Source: Azorinus chamasolen (taxonomy: Eukaryota; Mollusca; Bivalvia; Cardiida; Solecurtidae). Taken from it: a stretch of 64,000 bases of DNA. This document shows, piece by piece, positions 41,090 to 53,999 of the stretch (the stretch's first letter is position 1; each line of letters begins with the position of its first letter). Below the pieces are notes generated by a model that was not told where the DNA came from, searched no databases, and saw only the letters and a program-made list of their open reading frames with translations. The stretch spans positions 3,117,593-3,181,592 of the forward strand of contig OY755242.1 in NCBI GenBank assembly GCA_963576725.1. The letters are read 5' to 3'. The position numbers and the translations under genes are program-made.

Positions 41090-42745
41090 ATTGCTGGCAA
41101 CCCGACTAGCAGGGCAATGGGACCCCCTCAGTGGCCTTATTTCCTAATCCTGCTTGGGCTCCTCCTGGATTCTCCCCACTTATATTTCAGGCATCCAGCC
41201 TCTTCTGACCGCCACCCTGGGTTGTTCGCCCAGATCCCCTTACCGAATGCTGACAGTCCCTGGGTCAAATACTAACTTTGACGGCACAGATGCTTTGCTT
41301 TCGTCGTGACCCTTTTATCCTCTGCCCTGAAAAACACCTCCAAGGATGAATTGCGTATGGGTCCCTTTGCTCCTGAGCTTTTTTCTGGAGGCAAATTTAA
41401 TGAGAATGAACAGGTGGACAAAACTTCTCCAAGGAGCTCTCCGGCATCTTGCCCTTCTCCATGGAAGACCCTCAAAGTCCCCGTGGTTAAGCACAAACCT
41501 TCTAAGGGCCTTTCTAAGCCCCGTGGGAAAAACGGTCTCTCCTTCAAACGGGGTACGGCCGAAAGCCGCATAAGACCGGTCCCTGTCCCCCTACCTCGGG
41601 GCAGGCGGTCCAGAGCACTCTCGCCGTCCCCACTCTAGGGATTCTGGCACTTCGAGGCATTATCTCTAGGGACTCGCTCTTTCTGCAACCCCTCTTATCC
41701 GACCTTTTATTCTTGTGGGCGCCGATTTGGTGCAATATCACCCATGATCCTTGGACCCTCTCTATTGTATAGACACTCTGTATAGACACTCTATATCACT
41801 CTGGTTCGACAGCCTCCTATTTCCAGGGTCCCTGTTCATCTGTCGTCGGATCATGCGAACACACCGGACGCTGAATCCTAGCTTCTGGCAAAAGGGCCGA
41901 TAGAAAGGGTACTGAATGAGAATTCGGCGGGGTTTTATAGCCGTCTCTTTCACGTTCCAAAGAAAAATGACGCCTTTTGACCGATCATCAACCTTTCTAC
42001 TTTAAACAAGTACATAAATGTCGAACTTTTCAAGATGGAGACCATCGCTTCCATTTGGTTGGCTACATAACCTGACCAATGGGGCGTTTCCATAGATTGC
42101 ATACTTTCAACTCCCGATTCACCCAGGAGATAGATACCTCCTGTCACTGGGGTACCGTTTGCTTGTTCCGGGCTCTGCCCTTTGGCCACTTTACGGCCCC
42201 TAGAGATTTCAATAAACTATTTGGGGTCGTAGCAGCCTATCTCCAGCAGAGGGGTGTCATTCTAATTCAGTACTTCGAAAAATGGCTACTGCACCATTTC
42301 CTTCGTCATTATTTTCTTCTTAAACTCCGCTACAGCTGGGAGGTTTTGTCTCAGTTGGAACTAGAACTGAATCCGGAGAACTCGGATATTATCCCATCGA
42401 AAGATTCCATCGTTGTGGGACTGAATTCCCTTACGGACTCCTACACGATCAGGATCCCTCCCATAACGTTCAGCGGATACCTTGCATCATTTTTTCTCTT
42501 TTCGGCCAGAATGGCCACTGCTCAGAATTAGACCCTACGAGCTCAGAGCCCTATCCACTTCCTGTGCCTTTTTTCAATCACGCCCGTTGGATGAGATACC
42601 TTTTCTTCCGTTTACCTGCGCTCTTTACCTAACCCCACAGAACAACCTACAGCTGTATAACTCATAGGGCTACCACTGATGCTAGTAGATTCTTCTGAAT
42701 AATAATTTTCCAAAATGGTCGCACCGACGCCATTAGAAAAGTGCA
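41090..42745 (+). pseudogene. DIRS-like retrotransposon remnant, plus arm
   Basis: Frames change often. Seen in order: gag-like Pro/Ser-rich pieces, RLFHVPKKNDAF and IINLSTLNKYI, FKMETIASI (split by small indels), then 42079-42531 with RALPFGHFTAPRDF and, where DIRS RTs have Y(L/V)DDWL, the sequence YFEKWLL. FKMET.-SIR, LPFGL..APR and this layout are typical of DIRS1-type RT. Catalytic aspartates are absent, so it is dead. RNase H-like TTDASRF appears near 42675. No tyrosine recombinase was found. Confidence 0.65.
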
Positions 42746-45310
42746 AGCCGTTACACTGTTTGAGAGGCCACAATCAGACCTAGGGAATGCACCGGTAGTT
42801 TGTCCTGTGAGGGTGCAAAAGGGCGCAGATAAAAGGAAGAAAAGATAGAGCTATTCTTCCAGGAAGCAGCCCTAAGGATCTTATCCAACGGGGCGTGGTT
42901 GGAATATGCCCAGAAAGTGGATAGGACTGAGACTGAGCACATAGGACCTTCTTCTGAGCATTGGCCCTTCAGACCGAAAAGAGATAACAGACGCATGATA
43001 TCCGCCACCCGTTGTGGGAGAGATCCTGATCGTGTTGGAGTCCGTAAGGAAATTCAGTCCCACAAATATGAAATCTTTCGGTGGGATGAGATCCGATTTC
43101 TCCGTATTCAGTACTACTAGTTCCAACTGAGACAATACCTCTCAGCTGTCATGGAGGTTATGAAGAAGAGAATGACGAAGCAACTGTCGGCGTACTGAAT
43201 CAGATTGACACCAATCTGCTGGTGATAGGCCGCTACGACCGACCCCCATGGGTTTGGTGAACTCTCTGGGGCCGTAATGAGGCCAAATGGCAATGTAGGG
43301 GACTAGTAAACAGTACCCAAGACAGAAGCGCAATTGGTGTCTGTCTGCTGGGTGAAATGGGAGATGAAAATATGCATCAGAGAAATCCATGGAAATGCTC
43401 CATTGGTCTGGTTTGATAGCTAGCCGAATGGAAGCGATGGTTTCCATCTTGAAAGATTCGACATACCTGTTTACAGTAGAAAGGTTGATGATTGGTCAAA
43501 TTGCGCCATTTTTCTTTGGGACTTGAAATAGACGGCTGTAAAGGCCTACCGAATTCTCGTTTAGTACCCTTTCTACTGCCCCTTTTGCGAGAAGCCAGGA
43601 TCCAGAGTCCGGTGTGTTCGCATGATCCGACGACTGATGAATAGGGACCCAGGAAATAGGAGGCTGCCGCACCACAGGGATATGATAGCCTGCCTCTACA
43701 ATAGAGAGGGACCAAGGGTCCTGTGTGATATTGCGCTATGCTGCGACAAAGTGAAGCAGCCTGGCGTCCACAAGAATGGAAGGTGGGATAGGAGTGGGTT
43801 CAGTTCCTAGAGCTGATGCCTCGAAGGGCCAGAACCCCTAGGCTGGGAGCGGGGACAGCTCTGGGCCGACTACTCCGAGGTGGGAGAACAGGGACCGATC
43901 TAATGCGGCTCTTGGCCGAACCGCACTGAAGGGGAGAACATGGCTTATCATGAATTGCAGTACTTCTTGTTCTGAAAATTGAATACCGCTTAAGCCGGTG
44001 CTAGGGGGCGTGAACAGTGTTGCACTTTCAATTACTGTTCATGAACAGACTCAATAAAACCGAGTCTGCAATTTTCTGTTTTTGTGTTGCAATTTTTGCT
44101 TTCGGGGGATCACCTCCTTTCAGAATTTGTTCTTAAGACCATGTTTCTCCTGGTGCTTAGAAAGGCCCTTAGAAGGTTTTGCACATAGCCACGGGGACTT
44201 TGGGGATCTTCCAAGGAGAAGGGCAAGATACCCGAGAACTCCTTGGAGAAGTCTTGTCCACCTGTTCCTTCTCCATAATTTGCCTCCGAAAATAAGCTCC
44301 GAGGAAGATTGACCCGCCTGCAATTCAACGTTGGAGGTGTCTTGCAGGGCGGAGGCGGACTAAAGACACAGCTGGTAGGAAAGGCGCTTGGAAACTTCAG
44401 AAGAAGGAGACTCTGAAGCTAGTTTTTCGGATAAAGCAGCAGCTAAAAGGTCTATGTTGGAAGCTGTCTCTGGCGCAACTCCTACCGCTTGAGTAGAGAC
44501 GAGGCCCGGGACTGTTGACATCCAGCAAGGGGATCCGGTCAAATAACACAGGGTGGCTGTCAGAAGAGACTGGAGGCCTGAGAGATGAGGAAGAAGCCAT
44601 GGATCTCGAAAGGTTTGAGGACACGGTCCAACCGACTGCAAGCCTGAAATGGAAATCTTCATTTTGGTCTGCCAGGTCTAGACGGGGAGAGACTCCAGAG
44701 ACTTTGAAATATTCGGAAGCTCTCCCTGTTCAGAGTAGCTCAAAGGACAATAGCGAGCCCTTGTGAGTTGGCTTAGGGGGCATAGGGCATATGGAAAGCG
44801 GGAGGAAGGCGAAAACAGTCCTCCAACGCCTTATCAAAAGCAAACGATGACGGCTCAGATTCGTCGACGACCGACGACTGAGCCTCCTCTAGGTCCAACA
44901 TTCCAGTTGTATCCGACTCCCTGAAAATAGGATTGTCTCTATGAGCCATTATGCACAGGACTTCCTGTTCCCCCTCAGACTACATTCTGGTTTTTGTCGA
45001 CGACAGCATTACACGGAGATGAAGTCCTCCTACAGGCTCTGAAGAGTGGACTGTGAGTGGGCAAGGAAGAGGACTGTCGCTCCCTGAGTCGAACTTACCA
45101 CATGTCCTGACCGGTACGGAGGCCAGACAGGCTGTTGGAGGGGTAGGGGAATGGGGCCACCTATGGGGGGCAAGCCTTGCTAGTTGGGCTGCCAGCAGTG
45201 AGTACCGGCTGGCGAGATCCTCAAGCCGGCGACTCCGAAGAGGAAGAACGATATCGATATAATATCCCATTTTAGCTTGGGGTGGGGTGGGAATATAAAG
45301 CACAGACACA
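42740..45310 (-). pseudogene. DIRS-like retrotransposon remnant, minus arm
   Basis: The minus strand shows the same parts in the opposite direction: gag start near 45310-44980 (KMGYYIDIVLPL), DFSKEFSGILPFSLEDPQSP (44280-44200), RLFQVPKKNGAI (about 43530), then 43142-43447 with METIASIRLAIKPDQWSISM and DFSDAYFHLPFHP. Catalytic DD is not recognisable. Its gag extends further than the plus arm, which is 5'-truncated. The two arms meet around 42740. Confidence 0.65.
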
Positions 45311-45320
45311 GACACAATAG

Positions 45321-46390
45321 TAGTTTGTTTTTAAACTGGGGTAATTATATTCAAAGAGAATGTTGTTGTTATTATCATGTGCAAATTTACTTCGTCATTC
45401 ATCTTAAAACCACTTATTGACAATGTAGCATTTGTTACATTTTGTGGGGCGATTTCACCCCGCCAACTTTCTTTGCTATGCTGAATCAATACTGTGTATC
45501 TACGGAACAGAAAATAAATAAATAAATAAATGACCTGACAACATTTATGTGTCATTTGAAAACGTTTTATATGAAAAATTAATACACATAACATACTCAT
45601 TTGCTGAATAAGGTCATTTTTTTATTTTAAGCTTTTTTTAGATTCTCATTAATATTCATGAATATGCAATCGAGCACAATTGTAGTTTGTTCTCAAACTG
45701 CGACAATTTTGTGTATAGAGAACGTTGTTGTAATTATTATAAGCAAATTTACTTTGTCATTTATCTTAAAACAACTTATTGACAAATAGCATTTTTTAAA
45801 TTATGGGGGGGGGGGTCATTTCCCCCCCCCACCCACTTTCTTTGCCATACCGAAACAATACTGTGTATCTATGGAACACAAAATGAATAAATAAATTACC
45901 TGACAGCAGTTATGTGTCATCTGAAACCTTTTAATATGTAAAATGATTAAACATAACATACTCGTTTGCTAAAAAAGGTCATTTTTTAAAAAAAAATAAG
46001 CATTTTTTAGAGTATCATTAATATTCATGAATATGCAAGAAAGCAGTTTGTTCTCAAACTGGTACAATTTTGTGCGCATAGAACGTTGTTGTAATTATCA
46101 TGTGCAAATTTATTTTGTCATTCATCTTAAAACCACTTATTGACAAAATAGCATTTTTTAAATTCTGTGGGGTCATTTTACCCCACCCACTTTCTTTGAC
46201 TTACTCAATACTGTGTATCTATGGAACAGAAAATGAATAAATAAATAACCTGACATCATTTATGTGCCATTTGAAACCTTTTAATATGAAAAATGAATAA
46301 TCATAACATATTTGTTTGCTAAATAAGGTCTTTTTTTTAACAATTTAAGCAGTTTATTTCAGACTCTCATTAATATTCATGATTATGAAT
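45321..46390. repeat. Three tandem ~361-bp units with a GGGG/CCCC hairpin
   Basis: Units start at 45321, 45683 and 46044 (AGTTTGTT(T/C)T(T/C)AAACTG). Each has a GGGG..ATTT..CCCC stem near its middle, (AATA)n after AACAGAAAA, and ends with ATTAATATTCATGA(A/T)TATG. Confidence 0.85.
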
Positions 46391-46689
46391 AAAAGACTCC
46401 TGACATGTGATAAATATATTGATATTTGTTTAAAACTATTTAGATAAATTATGTTTTTGCATCTGAATGACGCTAATGCTGAAACTTCGAAATATTGGTG
46501 GTTGCCATGGAAACGCGCTGACCGTTTGCTTATCCAGCATCCAATACTTGTCCAACAACCGGAACTTGTTAACATATACCTTAAGCTTTAAGAAAATATA
46601 GGTGTACCAAATTCCCGCTAGGGGGGGTCGATTATGGGCCCTTGGCCTAAATATATATCTAATTTGATAATTGAACTCCTATATCTGTC

Positions 46690-47165
46690 TTTAATTGGCA
46701 GTCTCTATAAATGAGATTTATTATTGATAGCAATTAAATCCCTCACTAATTGTAATTAGAAACAATATCGATACCATTCAGATTAACACCAAATGCAATT
46801 AAGAACATCACCGATATAGAATATGACAGATTTCATTTGAGAAAATTATCGATGGCAATTAAGACCATCATCAATGTCATTTAAGAAAATGGCCGAAACT
46901 AATTCAGAACATCACAAATGTAATAAGAAATGGTCGATACAATCTAATAATTGTGTTGAAAGTAATTAAAAATTCAAGAACATTCACAGATATGAATTAT
47001 GAAAATCACCTATGCAAAGTAAGAAAATCTCGGGATGCAATAAACAAAATTTTCATCCAATGTAAATAAGAACATTCACACATATCATTGAATAATAACA
47101 ATTATGAACATCAACGATAGCAAGACATAAAACACTGATAACAACGAAGTTCAACACTGATAACA
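46690..47165. repeat. Degenerate minisatellite (CAATTAAGAACATCACCGAT type)
   Basis: The words CAATTAAGA(A/C)CATCA, GAAAATCACC and GAACATTCACA recur at about 25-35 bp. Divergence is high. Confidence 0.5.
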
Positions 47166-48535
47166 ATTACGAAAGTGTCACACAGCTTGGATCCGGATTA
47201 GAGCTCGAGTTACTCGGCATCTCATTTGGATCCAAACTGTTAACAAATGACAGACAAAACATGTCTTGCATAAGAAGGCTACTACGTAGCATATCCTGCT
47301 TGATGCGATTGGTGTTTAATGTTCAGTGTGTGTGTACGTTTCGGCACTTTTTGTCCTCTGATCGTGCATTTGGTTATGTTTGATGCTGTGTCATTTTGTG
47401 TCTGGTTCTCTCCGTTTGACTGTTGCTTTTTCACCTCTACTGTATTTATGCCCAGATGCAGGCACAGTAAGGCACGGCACATGGTGTAGACTGTCACTTT
47501 ACAATATACATACTCATGTAAAAAATAACATCATGAATTATTACTAGCTAAAAAAAATTAACAGCGTATGATCACATAATATTATGGTCATGGCTATGTA
47601 AGACAAGTGTTCCATAAGCACATGGGGCATATTTCGATCAGAAATCTGCTACAAGAGCCGTCAATTGTGCAAACTGTTAACCAATTGCAAAATCATACGA
47701 GTTCAAAATGTCGCTCATATCTATGATTCACATTGCCCTGGTTTGTGTTCAAAGTGCACATTATCATATCATATAGGTTTCTGATTTCATTTTTGTTCTT
47801 GTCCTTATTTATAGACGTTTAGTTTTACAATTTGCTTTGACCCACACAAAATTATATGGAATCTTGTGTCTGCCATTGATCGAAGCTGACTCCTCTGACA
47901 TAATTCGGTATTAAACTCGTCAGTAACGTTGTTTAACAAGTAGAAACTAAACTAACCACCAAACCATTTTAAAATGATGAATAATGTTATATATCTTCAC
48001 ATGTCGTCTCGTCTCGTCGCAATTTCTATTTGATATTATAACCGTGATCATTATGGTAAGTAACACTATTTGCAATGACTTCATACGCCAGTATATTGGC
48101 GAATCGATAATTTTGGATTAAAACAATTAGGCTACGGATAAGACATCTGGTTATTGATGGTAAATACTCACGACTTTCTCTATAAAGGTGAAGTCCCTAC
48201 ATTTGAAGCGTTTCAAAACCACCTAAAATATACAAAACGCATTTGTTTATAATTATGAAAACTGAATGAGATTTAAACTTTAATCAATATGGTGTACATA
48301 CGTATAAACCTTAAATCAGTAATGGATATGTAGCAAGTATGATAATTCTGCAACGTTGTCACAATTGGGAACAGTTCAGAACCACATGAGATGTATAGTA
48401 AATCTACGTCTCTTTGTAGATTCAAGATGGTTGTTATTCAGTCACTTCATATTTACATTAAGAAACTGGGGGTTGGGATGGGAGATTAAGTCAAAGATGC
48501 AGTATATCAGAATTTCATTACACATTGGTGCCCTA
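47166..48535. other. Unassigned spacer
   Basis: TTGGATCCGGATTAGAGCTC and TTGGATCCAAACTGTTAAC at 47168-47240 are MITE-like arms. The remainder shows nothing recognisable. Confidence 0.4.
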
Positions 48536-49640
48536 TAGTAATCGCCTTGTCCGGTAGTCCGGCAGTCTGTCCGTCCGTCCGTCAGTTAGTCAGTCACGTT
48601 TTCTGTCCGCTATCTAATAGTTTTCATCTGATCTTCACCAAACTTTCAGAGATAGTTTAAAGGTGTAAACTCTTGACCGAGTTCGATCACCACCTAAATT
48701 GCATTTGACACATCTGAGTTATTGCCCTTGATTCAGTCAAAATGGCCATTTTAGCCTTGTCCGCTCTCGAACGCAAATAATTTTCATCTGATCTTCACGA
48801 AACTTTTCGAGTATGTTTATAAAATGTTGAGTAAGTTCGATTACCACCTAAATCGCATTCGACACCTTTGAGTAATTGCCCTTGATTCAGTAAAAGGTGG
48901 CCGTTTTAGCATTTTCCGCTCTCTAACTCAAATAGTTATCCTTTCTTCTTCACCAAACTTGCGGATAAAGTTTATAGGTGCTAAATCTTGACCAGGTACG
49001 ATTACGAGCCGAATCACATTAGGCACCTCTGAGTTATGGCCCTTGATTCAGCCATAATTGACCCTTGTCCGCTCTATAATTCAAATAGTTTTCTTTTTTT
49101 CACCAAACTTGCAGAGGATGTTTATAGTTGAAAATTCTTGACCAAGTTTGATTACCAGTCAAATCGCGTTAGAAACCTCTGAGTTATGACCCTTGATTCA
49201 GTCAAAATTGTCCGTTTTAGCCTTGCCCGCTCTATTATTCAAATAGTTTTCATTTTATCTTCACCAAACTTGCAGAGGATGTCTATAGTTCTTGACCAAG
49301 TTCGATTACCAGTCAAATCGTATACCACACCTCTGAGTTATATGGTCATTGATTCAGTCAAAATTGGCCATTTTAGTCTTGTCTGCTTACTAACTTAAAT
49401 AGTCTGATCTTCACTACACCTGCAGGGAATGTTCATTGCTATAACATCTTGGCTAAGTTCGATTACCAGCTATATTGCCTGTGGCACTTGAGTTATGGCC
49501 CCTTGAATTAGTCACACTTTGCCATCAAATCCTTGTCTGCTCTTTAATTCAAACATTTCTCATTTGCTATACGCCATACGTGCTGACATTGTTTATAGGT
49601 AACCGGTCTTGGCCAAGTCATCATGTGGGGCCCTTTCTGA
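48536..49640 (+). repeat. ~154-bp tandem array (pearl-like, ends not found)
   Basis: A CCGTCCGTCCGTC tract at 48570 is followed by six units carrying TCTGATCTTCACCAAACTT and CTGAGTTATGGCCCTTGATT (GAGTT at 48716, 48870, 49031, 49181, 49335, 49490). Confidence 0.75.
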
Positions 49641-49669
49641 CTTGGCCAGTGTGCTAGTTTAGCAGATGT

Positions 49670-49860
49670 TATGTTAAAGCATTTCCCTGTTGAACATTCA
49701 TATAAAACTAAAGCCATCATATATCGCTGATTAATTTGTTAATGTTGGATATGCCTTGGCTGTATTTATGTACGTATTAGCTGAATTGTTATAATGACAT
49801 GTGTACACAGGTTTCTTTGGCAATGGTAGAAACGGTGGCGCCAGATATATTATCTATTAT
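49670..49860. repeat. Palindromic MITE, left part
   Basis: TTAAAGCATTTCCCTGTTGA, CATTCATATAAAACTAAAGC and TTAGCTGAATTGTTATAATG with GGCAATGGTAGAAACGG are in family order. Confidence 0.5.
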
Positions 49861-49914
49861 TATTTTATAAGGAACCATTATATGCTTTATGATAACTTCA
49901 ATTTACCCTTATGA

Positions 49915-50762
49915 GAATAAGTAGTAGTTGTAGTGGTAGTGAAGGGAATTATTAGTGCTAGAAGTAGTAGTAGTGGTGGTAGTAGTGGAAGTGGAGGTAG
50001 AAGTGAAGAAATAGGCGTTGTAGTAGTAATAGTTGCATTATAATGTTAACAGTAATGTCAATAGCAGAAGGGTTAGTAGTAGTAGTAGTAGTGGTGTAAT
50101 TTATATAGTAATAGTGGTAGCAAATATGAAAAGAAGTAGTAGTAGCAGTAGTTATAGTGATGGTAGTGGGAGTGGGTAATAGTGGTAGTTGTGATAGAGA
50201 GGACGTACTAAAAGTAGTTGTAGAAGTAGTAGTAGTAGTGGTAATAATATAATTTATGCTGTAGTAGCAGTAGCAGTGGTAATAGTAGTAGTAGTAGCAG
50301 TAGTATAATACGTATTAGTAGTAATTGTGGCGATGGTGGTGGTAGTGTTGGTAGTAGTAGTAGTAGTAGTAGTGGTAGTAGTAGTAGTAGCAGTAGTAGT
50401 ACTAGTAGTAGAAGAAGTAAAAGTAGTAAGTGTGGCGATGGTGGTGGTAGTATCAGTAGTGGTAGTAGAAAAATAAACAGTAAATATATATTCTGCTGAG
50501 AGGTCATTCTCACTTCGGTCTGAAAGTTGGCTATATTTTTAGTAGCAGTAGTGGTGATAGTAGTATTGATGGTAGTAGTTGTAGAAGTGATAATAATACG
50601 AATAGTAGCAGAAGGAGTAGTGGAAGTAGTAGTAAAAGTCGTTGTATTAGTAGTTTTAGTAGTAGTAGTTATGTAATTATAGTAGTAGTATCAGTAATAG
50701 TAGTTGTTGTATTAATATTAGTAGTAGTAGTAAGTAGAAGTAGTAATAGTAAGTAGTAGAAA

Positions 50763-50812
<50 letters not shown>

Positions 50813-50885
50813 AATAGCAGTAGTAGTAGAAGTATTGGCAGTAGTAGTTGTAGTAGTAGTAGTAATGTAGTAGTAGTAGACACAC
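49915..50885. repeat. Degenerate (GTA)n microsatellite, ~1 kb
   Basis: Almost pure GTA/GTG/GAA triplets, interrupted at 50470-50540. Long Leu/Tyr/Thr-rich minus-strand frames here are artefacts of the triplet repeat. Confidence 0.95.
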
Positions 50886-50940
50886 ATTTAGTATTAATGA
50901 GGGTGAAAGTAATGCCATATTCACCTATTTCATTAACCAC

Positions 50941-52070
50941 ATGACAACAGATAACATATCAACCTACAACTGTTGCACAAATTGCACGTATGTCATCAAC
51001 AACTCAGTTATCAAACTCACGTGTCCTGAATGTGTCCGTAAAATATGCCGACAGTTAAGTATCGACACAACGACAGTGCCATATCTACTTATAGACCATG
51101 TTGTTTTTCTATTTTTTCAAAATGGATTGATGCAAATATCAATATGAGAACACACAAGAACGCGAGAAAAAAAGCTGTTTATGCGAAATGTTTTAGCTGT
51201 TTGAAACAACACTAAGTTAATATTATTTGTCTATACTCGAAACTATGATGAGGTAATTTAACACATTGGACTCTGATGGGCAGATGTACACAGCGTTATC
51301 TGTTATCTGTTTGCAAATGTTATCGCATTCGTCTATAGCCTGGTTCGTAATGTTGTATTTGACATCGATCAGTACGCAAACTTTGTTATATTATCAAAAA
51401 TGGGTGAGGTAGATGAGAGTTGAGTAGATAGGGTGTCTCAAAACCAGTATGCATAAGCAATGTCAAAATGACTCTGAACGTCTAACAAGTAGAATTTTAA
51501 CCTGCGGTTTGGATCCTGACAGTTTAATGTTGGTCTAAAGGAAGGCTGAAGCTCCTACATTATATTTGAGCATTACTTTAGAACTGCATTAAACATACAC
51601 ATATTTATTTCCACAAGCAAGCAGAACAGACCCTCGTCAGAAACTTTGCTATTACAGTCGTCTGATCCGGGTCTACTCTGTTTGCATAGGCGTGGAAATG
51701 TGCTCATAAGAGGACTACAATGAGCGAAAAGAGATACCTTTCAACGTGAACCAGTGCTTTTTCATTACTTATTAATATATGCTCTACCTGAGAAATAAAT
51801 TAATAAAAATGTGTGTGTTGAATGAAGGATGTATGTTTTAAAGATATGTTAGCATTGATATTAACGACTTGTAAATGTCGATTTCATTGGCTGGAACAAT
51901 TTAGAGACAGTAAATATACATGAAATAGTTATCCTTTTAAACCCTTTCTCTCATATTTATATGGGTATGCCTTTGAAATCGCAGTATACCCAAATGAGAA
52001 GATCTCTGTAACCATCCTCTGGACAGAATCGGCTGTTTGCTTATGAAATTTTACAGATGTGATTGTCTAG
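50941..52070. other. Spacer with one MITE core
   Basis: The palindromic core is at about 51620-51690 (AAGCAGAACAGACCCTCGTC / GTCTGATCCGGGTCTACTCT). No gene is recognised. Confidence 0.45.
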
Positions 52071-52111
52071 ATTTTGGCGGAGCAAAATCACCCCTTGAAA
52101 CATTTCCTTTA

Positions 52112-53995
52112 TAAATGGAAAAGTAGTAAAGTCAAGCAGGCAAAGCCACATGCAAGACGCAACCACCACCAAAACACCGATAGACAGCATGACACACACA
52201 CACACACACACAACCACACACCCAAACGCACACGCACACACACACACGAAATGAACACAGAAAACACCAAAAGACACACAAGAAACAGAGACAAACGTTC
52301 CACAACATGAACAAACCACAAGCACAAAGACGCAAGGCAAACAAAAGGAAGGGTGACAAAGAGAGTACCGCCTTGGCACGGTCAGCAGCAAAAACACCAC
52401 TGGGGGTTTAAACCGGTTTACGGACGTCCTAACCTCACACTTCTCTCAAAGTCACCCTAGCTTTACAAATATTGTAAATAAAGGTATCCCCGCTGGACTT
52501 ACCCACAACATAGACGACGGTGAACACAGGACAACATGTAAAACATAGCATAATAACTGTGACAATCCGTCAAATATGTACTCAATGACTTTGCTGAAGT
52601 CAGAGCACCTGCAGGTAAGCCGTTAAGGGCACGACAGGGAAAAAACAATACATGAGTCTGGTAAGCTCCTCCTGTATCCAAGTTTAAGAGTATACCATCA
52701 TAGAGTACTACCCTCGGCCTGTCATCGCGCAAGCAAAGAGGGAAGCGTAGCTACCGACTGTAAAAGGGTCGATAACCAAACATGCAGTGTGTTGCAATAT
52801 AATAGGATCATAACCTTTCTTTTTAAATTTTTTAATGCGTTTTATAAACAAATCATGAAAATGGATATGACCCCGAATTTTCCTAAGTTTGTAGATAACA
52901 TCCCCATAAAATTCTGGTTGAGAAATGCCTTGTCGCAGTAACGTCCGTAGATTGCAATTATATTTACTAATGAGAGGTAAATTTCGATAATAAAATTTAG
53001 AAAAGGTTTTCCGAAGTTTGTGATATCTGTAACCTTGCTTAAGAAGTTTATCAGTTATAACTAAATTACGTCTGTTAAAATCTTCAAGCAAAGAACAGGC
53101 TCGGGCAAACCTAATAAGTTGAGAAATATAAACACCATAAGATGTAGAACGTGGCACATCCCCATCTAGAAAAGGATAATTAACAATTTTAAAATTAAAA
53201 TCTTCTCTTTTATCGTATACTTTGGACGAAACTTTATCATTTGTAATAGAAAGATTCAAATCTAAAAATGAAGCATTAATGTCAGATTGATTAGCTTTGT
53301 TTAAAGACAGTTCTTTTGGGTAGATTGAAGAAACCATAGTATCAAAATAAGGATTATCTAAATTCAAAATATCGTCTAAATACCTTGAAGTTTTATTAAA
53401 AGCATTAACAATATCGGTCTGTGTATCAGGTTTTAAGCTAAGCATAAAATCCCTCTCGTAGCAATACAAAAACTAATCTGCAACAAGAGGGGCACAATTT
53501 GTACCCATGGGTATACCAACAACTTGACGATATATGGTATCTCCATAACGCACAAATATATTATCTAAAAGAAAGGTAAGAGATCTACAAACATCAAGGC
53601 AAGTCCACATTGTGTAATGTTCAACTTCCGAATTCGAAAAGAATGAACGTTGAACATTACAAGCAATGAACATTTTGTTTTCTCTGGCAAAGGTTTTTTC
53701 TATTAATTTAATAAGTCTATCCTTTATAAGATGGTGAGGTAGAGTAGTATAGAGTGTAGAGAAATCATAAGAGCTCAGTAAAGAAATGTTATACTGTTCA
53801 TTTTCAAGTTTTGTTAAAACATCATTTGAATTTTTTATGGACCAAAAAACATTAATACCAGAATTTTCATATATTTTATCACAGTAGCGTTTAACATGTT
53901 CTTTGATCGTAGTAAGACAGGACGTCAAAAGTATAGATAATTTAGTAGTGGTACAACGGCTAGAGTTGGCAATAAAACGCGACTTATAAACATTA
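52112..53995 (-). mobile_element. P2 Penelope-like copy, best preserved, 5'-truncated
   Basis: The minus strand carries the RT frame, pol tail and 3' UTR. Its last 665 bp are nearly identical to 25089-25755. The N-terminus is cut at about 53995, just upstream of SRFIANSS. A (TG)n stretch is in the same UTR place as in the 25-kb copy. Confidence 0.85.
52708..53928 (-). pseudogene. P2 Penelope-type RT with a single TAG
   Basis: Frames 53928-53473 and 53469-52708 are in the same phase; only TAG at 53473-53475 separates ...APLVAD from FLYCYERDF. In the related copy at 37100 this codon is Leu. Motifs: TSCLTTIKEHVKRYCDKIYE, YDFSTLYTTLPHHLIKDRLI, VGIPMGTNCAPLVAD, RYLDDILNLDN, FLDLNLSI, then DGDVPRSTSYGVYISQLIRF and a basic tail ending ACLVIDPFTVGSYASLF. 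It lacks C-terminal GIY-YIG. The frame is open upstream of the first listed residue to the truncation. Expected role: reverse transcriptase of a Penelope-like lineage; the assignment is by motif spacing, not by search. Confidence 0.8.
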
Positions 53996-53999
53996 AACT

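Noticed and set aside
50208..50940. Long Leu-, Tyr- and Thr-rich minus-strand frames
   Set aside because: They are translations of the GTA triplet repeat in three frames.
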